Source: Streptomyces sp. NBC_01224 (GTDB lineage: Bacteria; Actinomycetota; Actinomycetes; Streptomycetales; Streptomycetaceae). Taken from it: DNA of 64,000 nt. The stretch is from assembly GCF_036002945.1 (NCBI RefSeq), contig NZ_CP108529.1, positions 6,009,001-6,073,000 of the forward strand. The letters are read 5' to 3'. The translations under genes were made by a program, and so were the position numbers. The notes beneath the pieces were generated by a model that ran no database searches, was not told the origin of the DNA, and saw only the letters and a program-made list of their open reading frames with translations. Of this stretch, positions 48,898 to 57,998 are shown one piece after another (the stretch's first letter is position 1; the number at the start of each line of letters is the position of its first letter).

Positions 48898-50756
48898 GGG
48901 AGAACCTTCCGTGGGGATGGGGGGCCGGCGAGGGCGGGGCCGGTCACTTCGTTCAGCCGGTGCAGCCGGGCGTAGGCTCCGCCGCGCAGGAGCAGGTCTT
49001 CGTGCGTTCCGTACTCGACGACCCGGCCGCGGTCCAGCACCACGGTGGATGTGGCGTCGCGGACGGTGAACAGGTTGTGGGAGATGACGATGGTGGTCCG
49101 CCCGGCCATGAGCCGGCGCAGCGGTTCCATGATCCGGCGGCCCGACCGGGCGTCCAGGCCGGTGGTCGGTTCGTCCAGGAGCAGTACGGGTGCGTCCCTG
49201 ATCATCGCGCGGGCGATCGCGAGGCGCTGGGCCTGCCCGCCGGACAGCGTTCGGCCACGCTGGCCCACCAGGGTGTCGTAGCCCTCGGGCAGCAGCTGGA
49301 TGAAGTCGTGGGCGTCGGCGGCGCGGGCCGCCGCGACGATGTCCGCCTCCGACGCGTCCGGGCGGCCGTAGGCGATGTTCTCCCGTACGGTGCCGTGGAA
49401 GACCAGCGTCTCCTGGAGGACCACCGCGACGTTCTCGCGCAGCTCGGACAGCTGGAGGTCCCTCAGATCGGTCCCGTCGAGAAGGATTGCGCCCCGGTCC
49501 GGGTCGTAGAAGCGCAGTTGAAGCTTCCCGACCGTGGATTTACCGGCACCGCTCGCGCCGACCAGTGCCAGCGTCGTGCCGGGCGTCACGTGGAACGACA
49601 CGTCCAGGAGCGCCCACCGGGGCGTACCCGGATAGCGGAAGCAGACGCCGCGGAACTCGATGTCGCCCCGGGCACGCCCGATCCGTCGGGCGTCGGCGGC
49701 TTCGACGACCTGGGGGCGCTGGTCGAGCAACTCGATGATCCGCTCGGCGGAGGCGGACGCCGCGTAGAACGTGTTGGCGAGGTGGGACAGGTCGCGGATC
49801 GGACTGTAGAGATTGCCCAGCAGCGCGAGGAAGACGAGCAGCCCGCCCAACGTGAGCTGACCCTGCGCCAACTTCCATGTGCCCAGGCCCATGACGGCCA
49901 GCCCGCCGGCCAGCTCGATGACGTCGACGATCGGGCCGTAGACGGCGCGGATGCGCGCCGAGGTCATCGCCGCGCGGAACTTGCCCACACTCTCGCGTTC
50001 GAACCGTCGATCCTCCGACTCCTGCCGGTTGTACGCCTGCACCAGCGCGATGTTGCCGAGTGACTCCTCGGCGATCGCGCTGATGGAGCCGCTGCGCCGC
50101 CGCCGCTCGCGCGATGCGGCCTTGATCAGCCGGGAGAAGCGCCGGGCCGCCCACCAGAAGAGCGGCACGATGACGAGCGCGAGGAGAGTCAGATCCCACC
50201 GCAGGTAGAACAGCAGGCCGAGGAAGACGCCCAACCGGATCACGTAGTACAGGCCGTCCGCCACCCCCGAGAGGAGGAACGTCTCGACCGCGTCGACATC
50301 GCCGGTGATACGCGACAGTACGTCCCCCAGCCGTCGCCGTTCGAAGAACCCGAGTGAGAGGCCCTGGACGTGCCGGAACACATCCGACCGAAGGGTCAGC
50401 AGGAAATGCTCGCTCACCCAGGTGGAGGTCACATCGTCGGCGAATCCCAGAACGCCGGAACAGATGATGAGCCCTGCGTATGCCAGGGCGATCCAGAGGA
50501 AGGGGCGCAGATCGCGCGGAACGAGGACGTCGTCCACCACGACTTTGAACAGCCAGATCTCGGCCGCGTCGACGACGGGTCCGGCCATGCTGAAGACGAC
50601 TACCGGAACGAGCCAGCGCCGGCCACCGCGTGTATAGGGCCAGAACCGCCGAAACGCCTCACGCGGCGCCACGGGCGGCGCGGCGGCGACGACTGCGTCG
50701 GGATCATCGGCCACCGACAGCAGCCGCCGCAGCACATGAAGCGAGACACGCCTCAT
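48894..50756 (-). CDS. ABC exporter, fused membrane and ATPase domains
   Basis: 620 residues: six-helix type-1 exporter domain (about 40-330; FFERRRLGDVLSRITGDVDAVE coupling region), then the ATPase with Walker A GASGAGKST, Q-loop, signature LSGGQAQRLAIARA, Walker B VLLLDEPT and H-loop VISHN. Half transporter, presumably a homodimer; lipid, drug or peptide export by family. ATG 50756 has GAGGA 9 bases upstream, 70 bases beyond the histidine-rich gene. Confidence 0.93.
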   Translation of the reverse strand: MRRVSLHVLRRLLSVADDPDAVVAAAPPVAPREAFRRFWPYTRGGRRWLVPVVVFSMAGPVVDAAEIWLFKVVVDDVLVPRDLRPFLWIALAYAGLIICSGVLGFADDVTSTWVSEHFLLTLRSDVFRHVQGLSLGFFERRRLGDVLSRITGDVDAVETFLLSGVADGLYYVIRLGVFLGLLFYLRWDLTLLALVIVPLFWWAARRFSRLIKAASRERRRRSGSISAIAEESLGNIALVQAYNRQESEDRRFERESVGKFRAAMTSARIRAVYGPIVDVIELAGGLAVMGLGTWKLAQGQLTLGGLLVFLALLGNLYSPIRDLSHLANTFYAASASAERIIELLDQRPQVVEAADARRIGRARGDIEFRGVCFRYPGTPRWALLDVSFHVTPGTTLALVGASGAGKSTVGKLQLRFYDPDRGAILLDGTDLRDLQLSELRENVAVVLQETLVFHGTVRENIAYGRPDASEADIVAAARAADAHDFIQLLPEGYDTLVGQRGRTLSGGQAQRLAIARAMIRDAPVLLLDEPTTGLDARSGRRIMEPLRRLMAGRTTIVISHNLFTVRDATSTVVLDRGRVVEYGTHEDLLLRGGAYARLHRLNEVTGPALAGPPSPRKVLP

Positions 50757-50821
50757 AAGACGCGTTCCTCAAAGATTGCCGGCCGGGCGGACCAAGAGCC
50801 CGGGCCCGCTCGGCCGTCCTG

Positions 50822-50844
50822 CGCGATCACCAGCGGTGATCGCG
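50822..50844. terminator. Hairpin at the stop of the histidine-rich gene
   Basis: CGCGATCACC and GGTGATCGCG, 10-bp perfect stem with a 3-base loop, overlapping the stop codon. It could partly terminate transcription before the ABC gene or protect the short mRNA. Confidence 0.5.
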
Positions 50845-50988
50845 GTGGCCGCCGTGACCGTGACCGTGGTCGTGGTCGTGGTCGTGACCACGGTGGCCAC
50901 GATGGTCCCTTCCGTTGTCGTCGAAGCGCCGCGACGTGTCTCTCATGTCGTGACGGCTCGCGGGGATGAGATGACTGAAGATCGCCAT
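50827..50988 (-). CDS. 53-residue histidine-rich peptide
   Basis: A small gene with a strong ribosome site (GGAGGG, 7 bases before ATG). The first 26 residues are ordinary (MAIFSHLIPASRHDMRDTSR); the second half is RDHRGHRGHDHDHDHGHGHG and similar, with about 12 His in all. It could bind Ni, Zn, Cu or Co. Upstream of the ABC exporter on the same strand and divergent from an ECF sigma gene. No signal peptide or Cys. Confidence 0.65.
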   Translation of the reverse strand: MAIFSHLIPASRHDMRDTSRRFDDNGRDHRGHRGHDHDHDHGHGHGGHRDHRW

Positions 50989-51186
50989 GAGCTTCCCTCC
51001 TGAAGAGGTTTCCAGACGGAGTACGCTCCGGAGCGCTCGGGGGATTGCCTTTTTCAGGAAATTTTCGTACCCGGGTCCGCCGGCGGTCTTCGCCGCGCGC
51101 GGATGCCGGGCTCTGTGCCATTCCTTCCACCGCGCCGGGGTTGCCCGGCGCAGGCAATCCCTGCGGGCCCGTGTTACGTAAGGAGT

Positions 51187-51768
51187 ATGCGCAGGATTGG
51201 CATACCCCTGGAGCGGGTGCCCGACGAAGCGCTGCTGGCCGGGCTCATGACAGGCGACCCCGAGATCGCCGTGGCCTTCGTCCGGCGGTTCCAGCATCGG
51301 GTCTTCGGCGTGGCCATCGCCGTGGTGGGTGATGTCCAGCTCGCCGAGGACATCGCTCAGCAGACCTTCGAGCGTGCCTGCCTTCACGCTCAGGTCTACG
51401 ACCCGCGCCGGGGATCGGTGCCCACCTGGCTGGCGGCCATCGCACACAACCTCGCGATCGACGCCGTACGCGCGCGCAAGGCCACTCCGGTCGACCCCGC
51501 AGACCTGGAGAACATGATGGAGACCATCACGGACACACCGGAGCGGCATGCACTCTCCACCGAGACCGTGGCGGAACTGCGCCGCGCGGTCGGCACGCTG
51601 CCGCGGGAGCAGGCGCGTGCTCTGGTGATGGCAGGGATCTACGGGATGACGGCTCAGCAGGTCGCCGACGCCGAGGAGATACCGCTCGGTACCGCCAAGA
51701 CCCGGATAAGGACGGCCATGGGCAAGGTCCGGGCGTCGCTCGCGACCAGGCAGGTGGACCATGACTGA
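51187..51768 (+). CDS. ECF-type RNA polymerase sigma factor
   Basis: 193 residues. Region 2 (FVRRFQHRVFGVAIAVVGD, AEDIAQQTFERAC, PTWLAAIAHNLAIDAVRARK) and region 4 (LPREQARALVMAGIYGMTAQQVADAEEIPLGTAKTRIR). It controls a regulon with its anti-sigma partner, whose gene overlaps it by 8 bases. TACGTA six bases before ATG 51187 suggests a leaderless transcript, although AAGGAG is also very close; GTG 51217 is an alternative start. Confidence 0.93.
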   Translation: MRRIGIPLERVPDEALLAGLMTGDPEIAVAFVRRFQHRVFGVAIAVVGDVQLAEDIAQQTFERACLHAQVYDPRRGSVPTWLAAIAHNLAIDAVRARKATPVDPADLENMMETITDTPERHALSTETVAELRRAVGTLPREQARALVMAGIYGMTAQQVADAEEIPLGTAKTRIRTAMGKVRASLATRQVDHD

Positions 51769-52465
51769 CAACAGCGGGTTCAGCTGTGAGCAGCTCCGGG
51801 AGATCGGCGCGGAACTGGCGCTCGGCGTGCTGCCCGCCGAGGACCGGGCCGGGGCGATGGACCACCTGGAGCACTGCCCCGCCTGCCGCGAATACGTCCA
51901 CGAGCTGACGGCCACGTCGGACGCGCTGCTGGATCTTGTCCCCGGCAGCGAACCGCCGGTCGGCTTCGAGGACAGGGTGATCGACCGGCTCGGGCTCTCC
52001 TCCGGGCGACGGCCGCGCCGGCGCGTGCAGTGGCGGCGGTTCGCCCTCGCTGCGGCGGCAGCGGCGGCGGGCCTCGCCCTCGGTGGCGGCGGTTGGGTGC
52101 TCGGCGCATCCGTCGGTCGTCCGGTCCCGGTCGCGCCCATCGTCTCCCCGGTGCAACCGCGGCTGCTCACCGCCCAACTCGCCCACGCGGGCCAGTCGTT
52201 CGGACAGGTCTACCTCTACACCGGGCCCTCGCCCTGGTTGTACATGGCGGTGGACGCCGACGGGCACTCCGGCACCGTCCGCTGCCAGTTGCAGCGGGCC
52301 GACGGCTCCATCGTCAAGGTCGGTTCCTTCACGCTCAGTGACGACGGCTACGGCTCCTGGGGTGGGCCCTACCTCGCCGGCACATCCCCCGTCACCGGCG
52401 TCCGCCTGCTCAACGCGGACGGCTCCCTGCTCGCAAGTGCCACCTTCAACCAGCTCCACAGCTGA
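51761..52465 (+). CDS. Zinc-binding anti-sigma factor
   Basis: 234 residues: N-terminal zinc anti-sigma domain (MDHLEHCPACREY, the HxxxCxxC motif), one membrane helix near residues 89-112 (FALAAAAAAAGLALGGGGWVLG) and an extracytoplasmic RskA-like domain (GQVYLYTGPSPWLYMAVDA; VTGVRLLNADGSLLASATF). Holds the sigma factor at the membrane until a signal releases it. Confidence 0.93.
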   Translation: MTDNSGFSCEQLREIGAELALGVLPAEDRAGAMDHLEHCPACREYVHELTATSDALLDLVPGSEPPVGFEDRVIDRLGLSSGRRPRRRVQWRRFALAAAAAAAGLALGGGGWVLGASVGRPVPVAPIVSPVQPRLLTAQLAHAGQSFGQVYLYTGPSPWLYMAVDADGHSGTVRCQLQRADGSIVKVGSFTLSDDGYGSWGGPYLAGTSPVTGVRLLNADGSLLASATFNQLHS

Positions 52466-52515
52466 GGGGGCGGGGATCGGCCGGCGGTCCGCGTCCTGGG
52501 ACCGGGAACGGGTGC

Positions 52516-53919
52516 TCATGCGCGGGCGTGCGTACGGGCCGCGGCGAGCCGGGCCAGATGGTCCTCGTACGCCTTCGCATAGAACACCGCCCGCTCCGGG
52601 TCCGGTTCGACGACCTTCGTCGGGGCCGTCCAGGCAGCCGTGTCCAGCCGCGCACCGAAGCGCTGCGCCGCCGCGAGCACCGCGCCCCGCGCACCGACCT
52701 CGCCCTCCACGATCCGGACCGGCCGGCCCAGCACATCGGCGAACAGGCGCATCCAGGCAGGGGAGCGGGTGCCGCCGCCGCACAGGGCGAGGGTGCCGGT
52801 GAGGCCCGCGGCCTCCAGGCAGTGGCGGGCGGCGAAACCGATGCCCTCGCAGACCGCGCGGATCAGATCAGCCGGGGTGGTCTCCAGGGACACACCGGTC
52901 AGCTCGGCTCGCAGGCGCGGCTCGACGAATGGCGCGCGTTCGCCGGACGGGGCGAAATAGGGGAGCACGCGAACACCGTTCGCGCCGGGCGCAGTGGCGG
53001 CGAGGAGCGAGTCGACCTCAGTGTGGCGTACGCCGGTGGTGGTCAGGATCCAGTCGAGGGCCGCGGTGCCGACCATCGCGGGCATGGCGCGCAGCCAGTG
53101 GCCCGGGCGGTCGGTGGAGATGTGCAGACCCGCCGACTCTCCATCCAGATCGAGCCGCTCCGTGGCCACCAGCGCGGCCAGGCAGGTGCCGACGATCAGC
53201 AGACCGTCGCCGGGACGAGTGACGCCCGCGCCCAGTGCGGAGGCCGGCAGATCGTACGGGCCGTTGGATATCCGCACCCCGGAGGGGAGTTCGGCGGTGG
53301 CGACCGGATCGCTGACCGGGGCGAGGAGCGAGGCCCGGTGGCCGAGGCCCAGCGCGGCCACGACATCCAAGGAGTACATACGGGTCATCGGGTCCAGGAA
53401 CGGCATCGACGCATCGGAGACATCCGTGGCCCGGACCCCCGTCAGACGCTGGAACACCATGTCCTTGCAGTACAGGGCGGTCGTCGCCGCGTCGAGCGAG
53501 GCCGGGTCGTGACGGTCGAGCCAGGCCAGCACCGGGCCCGGACAGCCCGGGAACATCGCGCTGCCGGTGCGCCGGTAGACGGCTCCGAAGACACCGGATG
53601 CCAGCCAGGCGTCGACCAGTTCATGGGCTCGGCCGTCCATCCAGGAGATCGCTGTACGCACCGGCCGGCCCGCCGCGTCGACCAGCCAGACGCCGTCGCC
53701 CTGACCGGTGAGGCCGGCGAACGCGACCCCGTCGGAGCCCAGCGCGGCCAGGACCTCGCAGACCGCCCCGTACACCTCGTCCATGTCCTGCTCCACGAAA
53801 CCGCCGCGGATCGTGAGCCCCACCGGGCGGGATTCGACGGCCAGCGTGCGGCCCTGCGGGTCGAAGGCCGCGGCCTTCACCATGGATGTGCCGACATCGA
53901 TGCCGATGTACCTCGTCAT
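52516..53919 (-). CDS. FGGY-family carbohydrate kinase (operon kinase)
   Basis: 467 residues. FGGY signatures: RYIGIDVGTSMVKAAAFD at the start, GLTGQGDGVWLVD, ISWMDGRA, and ALCGGGTRSPAWMRLFADVLG near the end. It phosphorylates a sugar or polyol, probably the one imported by the upstream transporter. Last gene of the eight-gene operon, 14 bases after the dehydrogenase. ATG 53919 has GGGGAG 9 bases upstream. Confidence 0.9.
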   Translation of the reverse strand: MTRYIGIDVGTSMVKAAAFDPQGRTLAVESRPVGLTIRGGFVEQDMDEVYGAVCEVLAALGSDGVAFAGLTGQGDGVWLVDAAGRPVRTAISWMDGRAHELVDAWLASGVFGAVYRRTGSAMFPGCPGPVLAWLDRHDPASLDAATTALYCKDMVFQRLTGVRATDVSDASMPFLDPMTRMYSLDVVAALGLGHRASLLAPVSDPVATAELPSGVRISNGPYDLPASALGAGVTRPGDGLLIVGTCLAALVATERLDLDGESAGLHISTDRPGHWLRAMPAMVGTAALDWILTTTGVRHTEVDSLLAATAPGANGVRVLPYFAPSGERAPFVEPRLRAELTGVSLETTPADLIRAVCEGIGFAARHCLEAAGLTGTLALCGGGTRSPAWMRLFADVLGRPVRIVEGEVGARGAVLAAAQRFGARLDTAAWTAPTKVVEPDPERAVFYAKAYEDHLARLAAARTHARA

Positions 53920-53933
53920 GGGACAGGCTCCCC

Positions 53934-54971
53934 TCACAGCGCGTGGGCGAGCGGTTCGCCCCGCACATAGCGCGCCACCTCGGCCGCGGCGATCCGGGCC
54001 GCCTTCTGCGCGACCGACCGGCTGGCGCCCGCCACATGCGGGGTCATCAGCAGATGCGGAGTGCGCAAGAGCCGTGACGTGGGCGGGGGCGGCTCCTGCT
54101 CGTACGTGTCGAGCGCCGCGGCCCGCAACTGCCCCGAGTCCAGGGCGTCGCACAGCGCCTCCGTGTCCAGCAGCCCACCCCGGGCCGCGTTCACGAGGAC
54201 CGCGCCACGCGGCAGCAGGGCCAGTTCGCGGGCGCCGATGAGATGCCGGGTCTCCGGGGTGAGCCGGGCATGCAGGGTGAGGACGCGGGAGCGGTCCAGG
54301 AGCGCCTCCAGCGAGGTGGCGCGCATGCCGTGGACGTCGCCGCGCACATACGGGTCGTACACCTCGACCTCGGCGCCGAACGCGGAGAGTACCCGGGCCA
54401 CCCGGCTGCCGACCGCGCCGTAACCGATCAGGCCGACGGGGGTGTCCTCCAGTTCCAGGCCGCAGTTCTCGTACGTGTAGTGGGAGGCGTCCCAGCGGCC
54501 GTCGGCGGCGAGGGAGCGGTGGGCCTCGGGGATGCGGCGCAGGGCACAGAGCATCAGTCCCACGGTGAACTCGGCGGTCGCCGCCGCATTGCGTCCGGGC
54601 GCGAAACACACCCGCACACCCCGGGCCCGTGCCGCGGCCGCGTTCACATTGACCGGCCCGCCCCGGCAGACCACGACCAGCCGCAGATCGGGTGCGGCGG
54701 CCAGGACCCGCTCCGTGAACGGGCCCATCTGCGTCACGCACACCTCGACCCCGTCCAGGGCGCGGATCAGTGCGTCCTCGGCGTCGCTCGCCTCGTCGAC
54801 CTCGGCGACCTTGCCGAAGGGCTCCAGGGGCCAGGGGAGGGTGAGTTCGGTGAGATGGTGCTCCGGGCCGAGAGCGTGGTGCAGGGCCTCGGCGATCAGG
54901 GAGTTACGGACGAAATGGTCACCGGCGACCAGAATCCTCGTCGCGGGGCGGACCGTCATGGGGCGGGTCAT
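53934..54971 (-). CDS. D-isomer-specific 2-hydroxyacid dehydrogenase
   Basis: 345 residues, NAD-dependent: GLIGYGAVGSRVARVL (Rossmann), catalytic Arg in VNAARGGLLDTEAL, Glu region TYEQEPPP, and His in MTPHVAGAS. It oxidises or reduces a 2-hydroxy acid; in this operon the substrate may be a sugar-acid derivative. ATG 54971 overlaps the ATPase stop by 4 bases. Confidence 0.9.
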   Translation of the reverse strand: MTRPMTVRPATRILVAGDHFVRNSLIAEALHHALGPEHHLTELTLPWPLEPFGKVAEVDEASDAEDALIRALDGVEVCVTQMGPFTERVLAAAPDLRLVVVCRGGPVNVNAAAARARGVRVCFAPGRNAAATAEFTVGLMLCALRRIPEAHRSLAADGRWDASHYTYENCGLELEDTPVGLIGYGAVGSRVARVLSAFGAEVEVYDPYVRGDVHGMRATSLEALLDRSRVLTLHARLTPETRHLIGARELALLPRGAVLVNAARGGLLDTEALCDALDSGQLRAAALDTYEQEPPPPTSRLLRTPHLLMTPHVAGASRSVAQKAARIAAAEVARYVRGEPLAHAL

Positions 54972-56044
54972 CGCAGAGCGTCTCCTGTCCGGGCGTCGAA
55001 GACATGGATGTGCCGGGGATCGGCGGTGATGCGTACGGTGTCGTCCCGGTCGAGCCGTACCTCCGGACCGGTCGCGACGACCAGCGGCTTCGCCACCCCG
55101 TCGAGCGAGAGCGTGGCGATGCCGGATTCCAGCAGGGGTTCATGGGCGGCGACCCGGGCCCGTACACCCGTGTCATCCAGGCGCAGGTCCTCCGGGCGGA
55201 TGCCGAGCACCACCGCTCGCCCCGCCGCGGGCGGCTGCGGTACGGGGATGCGCACGGAGTCCGAGAGGCGCACCCCGCCCGCCCCGTCGGCCGTCCCCGG
55301 CAGCAGATTGATCGCCGGTTCCCCGACGAAGTCGGCGACGAACAGATTCACCGGGGCGTCGTAGATCTCCTCGGGCGTGCCGAGCTGCTGGATCTCGCCG
55401 TCCCGCATCACCGCGATCCGGTCGGCGAGCGACAGCGCCTCCTCCTGGTCGTGCGTGACGAGGATGGTGGTGTGGCCGCTGTCCCGCTGGATGCGTTTCA
55501 ACTCACGCCGGGTGGTGTCCCGTTGGGCTGCGTCCAGGTGGGAGAGCGGTTCGTCGAGGAGCAGCACGTCGGGGGTGCGGATCAGGGCGCGGGCCAGAGC
55601 GACCCGCTGCTTCTGGCCGCTGGAGAGTCCGGCAGGCCGGGAGCCCAGGAGGTCCGTGATCCCGATGCGTTCGGCCATGTCGCCGACCCGGCGGCGGATC
55701 TCGGCCCGCCCGTACCGGCGCCGGGCGGAGAGTCCGAAGCCGAGATTCTCCGCGACGGTCAGCGGCGGATACAGGGCGTAGTTCTCGAACGCCACCCCGA
55801 TATTGCGCTGTTGGGCCGGGAGCGGCACCACGGACGAGCCGCTGATGAGGATGTCGCCGTCGGTGACCGACTCCAGTCCGGCGATCATCCGCAACGTTGT
55901 GGACTTGCCGCAGCCGGACGGGCCGAGCAGCCCCAGCAGCTCGCCGGAGCGCAGCTCGATGTCGATGGAGCGGACGGCTTCGACGGCGGCCCGGCCGCGT
56001 CCGGTGTAGGTCTTGCGCAGTGCGCGCAGGGTCAGTTCAGTCAC
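54968..56044 (-). CDS. ABC ATPase B (UgpC/MsmK-like)
   Basis: 358 residues. Walker A GPSGCGKST, signature LSSGQKQRVALARALI (LSxGQ with Ser for Gly), Walker B VLLLDEPLSHLD, H-loop VTHDQ, and a C-terminal TOBE-type regulatory domain (PVNLFVADFVGEPAINLLPG). Energises the two permeases, probably as a heterodimer with ATPase A. GTG start overlaps the deoR stop by 4 bases. Confidence 0.92.
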   Translation of the reverse strand: MTELTLRALRKTYTGRGRAAVEAVRSIDIELRSGELLGLLGPSGCGKSTTLRMIAGLESVTDGDILISGSSVVPLPAQQRNIGVAFENYALYPPLTVAENLGFGLSARRRYGRAEIRRRVGDMAERIGITDLLGSRPAGLSSGQKQRVALARALIRTPDVLLLDEPLSHLDAAQRDTTRRELKRIQRDSGHTTILVTHDQEEALSLADRIAVMRDGEIQQLGTPEEIYDAPVNLFVADFVGEPAINLLPGTADGAGGVRLSDSVRIPVPQPPAAGRAVVLGIRPEDLRLDDTGVRARVAAHEPLLESGIATLSLDGVAKPLVVATGPEVRLDRDDTVRITADPRHIHVFDARTGDALR

Positions 56045-56859
56045 CCGTCATCGCCGCCTCCTGTTCCGGGTTCCCGGCCGGTGCCGCAGACCTCGTAGGG
56101 CACCTTGTGCTCGTCGAGTTCGCGCAGTGCCCGGTCCGACGCCCCGTCGTCGACCAGCAGCAGATCGAAGCGGGAGAGCGGGGCGAGCCGGTGCAGGGCC
56201 ACCCGGCCCAGCTTGGAGTGGTCGAGCAGCAGCACATTGCGGCTCGCCGAGTCGAGCATCGCCCGCTTGACGGAGACGATGTGCTGCTCCTGGTGGTAGG
56301 CGTAACCGCCGGACACGGCAGAGGTGGAGGTGAAACAGATGTCGACCTGGAGCGACTGCACCGCCTCCACGCACGAGACGCCGAGGAACGAGGAGTGCAG
56401 CGGGTCGAAGTCGCCGCCGAGTCCCATCAGATGGATGCCGCGCTCCTGCGACAGCAGGTTGATCGCTTCGAGGAAGTTGGTGACGACGGTCAGCGGAGTG
56501 ATGGAGCGCAGCCTGCGCGCGATCTCCAGCGTGGACGTCGAATCGTCGAGCATCACCGCCATGCCCGGCTCGATGAGCTGCAGGGCCCGTTCGGCGACGG
56601 CGGCCTTCTCGGCGCGCATCGTCTTCAGCCGGTAGGAGACGTTCGACTCGAAGACGCCGGAGGGCTGGGCGGTGACACCGCCGCGGAACTTGCGGACGAT
56701 GCCCTGTCGTTCCAGCTCGTCCAGATCGCGGTGGATGGTCATCAGGCTGACGTCGAAACGCTCCGCCAGTTCGGCGGCGCTCACCTCGCCCTGCGCGAGG
56801 ACGTACTCGGCTATGGATGCCTGGCGCGGGGCGGGGCCCCGCTGCGAAACGTTGCTCAC
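56041..56859 (-). CDS. DeoR-family regulator
   Basis: 272 residues. N-terminal DeoR HTH (IAEYVLAQGEVSAAELAERF, VSLMTIHRDLDELE) and a sugar-phosphate-sensing domain (EPGMAVMLDDSTSTLEIARRL, VVTNFLEAINLL, KRAMLDSASRNVLLLDHSKLG). Probably represses the operon and is released by the phosphorylated substrate. Placed unusually between the two ATPase genes, with 4-base overlaps on both sides. Confidence 0.92.
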   Translation of the reverse strand: MSNVSQRGPAPRQASIAEYVLAQGEVSAAELAERFDVSLMTIHRDLDELERQGIVRKFRGGVTAQPSGVFESNVSYRLKTMRAEKAAVAERALQLIEPGMAVMLDDSTSTLEIARRLRSITPLTVVTNFLEAINLLSQERGIHLMGLGGDFDPLHSSFLGVSCVEAVQSLQVDICFTSTSAVSGGYAYHQEQHIVSVKRAMLDSASRNVLLLDHSKLGRVALHRLAPLSRFDLLLVDDGASDRALRELDEHKVPYEVCGTGREPGTGGGDDG

Positions 56860-57998
56860 GTGCTGATCCTTCGTCCTGGACGTGCCGGCCGGTCGGCCTC
56901 GAACAGCAGCAGACTCTCAGGCGGTACGGAGAGCCGGACCGGACGGTCGGGTCTCAGGCCCGCCGCGTCGGCGCGCGGGACGACGAGGGACAGCTGCTGT
57001 CCGCCGATCCTGACCGTGACCTCGGTGGCCCGGCCCAGCAGCTCGGTGACGTGAACGGTGCCGGTCAGCTCCAGGGCCGGGCCCTTGCCGGTGCCGGCCG
57101 GCTCCACGCCTGAGCCCTCGCCGGGCCCCAGGAGAACGATGTCCCTCGGCCGTACGCCCAGTTGGACCGCGGTGCCCGGCGGCGTGGGCATCGCCAGCGG
57201 CAGCTCGTACGCCCCGTCCGGCGACCGGAAGTGCCCCGTTGCCGTCACCGTTCCCGGCAGCAGATTGATCCGGGGTCTGCCGAAGGACCGGGCGACGAAG
57301 GTGTCGTACGGGCGGTGCCACAGCTCCTCGCGGGTGCCGGTCTGCACCATGCGGCCGTCCCTGATCACCCCGATCCGGTCCCCGAGCGCCAGCGCCTCCA
57401 CCGAGTCGTGGGTGACGTACAGCGTGGTCGTGCGCCGGACCGAGCCGATCGCCCTCAGTTCCGCGCGCATCGCCTGCCGCAGCTTCGCGTCGAGATGCGA
57501 CAGCGGCTCGTCGAGCAGGAACGCCCGGGCCGGCCGCACCAGCACCCGGCCGAGCGCCACCCGCTGCCGCTGACCGTTGGAGAGCCGGCCCACCGGACGG
57601 TCCAGCAGGGCCCCGATGCCGAGGAGTTCGGCAATATCGCCGATCCGCTCGCGCGCCTCGTGCGCGGGGAGGCGGTGGCGCGGCGAGCGGAGCGGGGACG
57701 CGAGATTGTCGTACGCGGTGCGGTGCGGATACAGGGCGTACGACTCGAAGCACATGGCCACGCCCCGGTCGTACGGCTCCACGCCCGCCATGTCCACCCC
57801 GCCCAGCTCGACCGCACCGGAGTCCGGCTCCTCCAGGCCCGCGATCGTCTTGAGCGTGGTCGTCTTCCCGGCGCCGGACGGGCCGAGCAGACAGAAGAAC
57901 TCGCCCTCGGCCACCTCCAGGTCCAGGCCGTCGAGCGCGGTGTTCTTCCCGTACCTCTTGTGCACGGAACGCAGCGCGATGGCTGCGGGGCCGGTCAG
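56856..57998 (-). CDS. ABC ATPase A (UgpC/MsmK-like), apparent CTG start
   Basis: About 380 residues. Walker A GPSGAGKTT, signature LSNGQRQRVALGRVL (Asn for the usual Gly), Walker B AFLLDEPLSHLD, H-loop VTHDS, TOBE region (TFVARSFGRPRINLLPG). The family-conserved N-terminus IALRSVHKRYG is in frame, but no ATG, GTG or TTG precedes it for a long way. The best start is CTG 57998, which overlaps the permease stop by four bases (CTGA), exactly where the neighbours have ATGA/GTGA. GTG 57965 would cut off the first strand. Confidence 0.85.
   Translation of the reverse strand: MTGPAAIALRSVHKRYGKNTALDGLDLEVAEGEFFCLLGPSGAGKTTTLKTIAGLEEPDSGAVELGGVDMAGVEPYDRGVAMCFESYALYPHRTAYDNLASPLRSPRHRLPAHEARERIGDIAELLGIGALLDRPVGRLSNGQRQRVALGRVLVRPARAFLLDEPLSHLDAKLRQAMRAELRAIGSVRRTTTLYVTHDSVEALALGDRIGVIRDGRMVQTGTREELWHRPYDTFVARSFGRPRINLLPGTVTATGHFRSPDGAYELPLAMPTPPGTAVQLGVRPRDIVLLGPGEGSGVEPAGTGKGPALELTGTVHVTELLGRATEVTVRIGGQQLSLVVPRADAAGLRPDRPVRLSVPPESLLLFEADRPARPGRRIST

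Noticed and set aside
48597..50063. 488-codon plus-strand frame across the kinase pseudogene and ABC exporter
   Set aside because: Antisense shadow; ABC motifs are on the minus strand.
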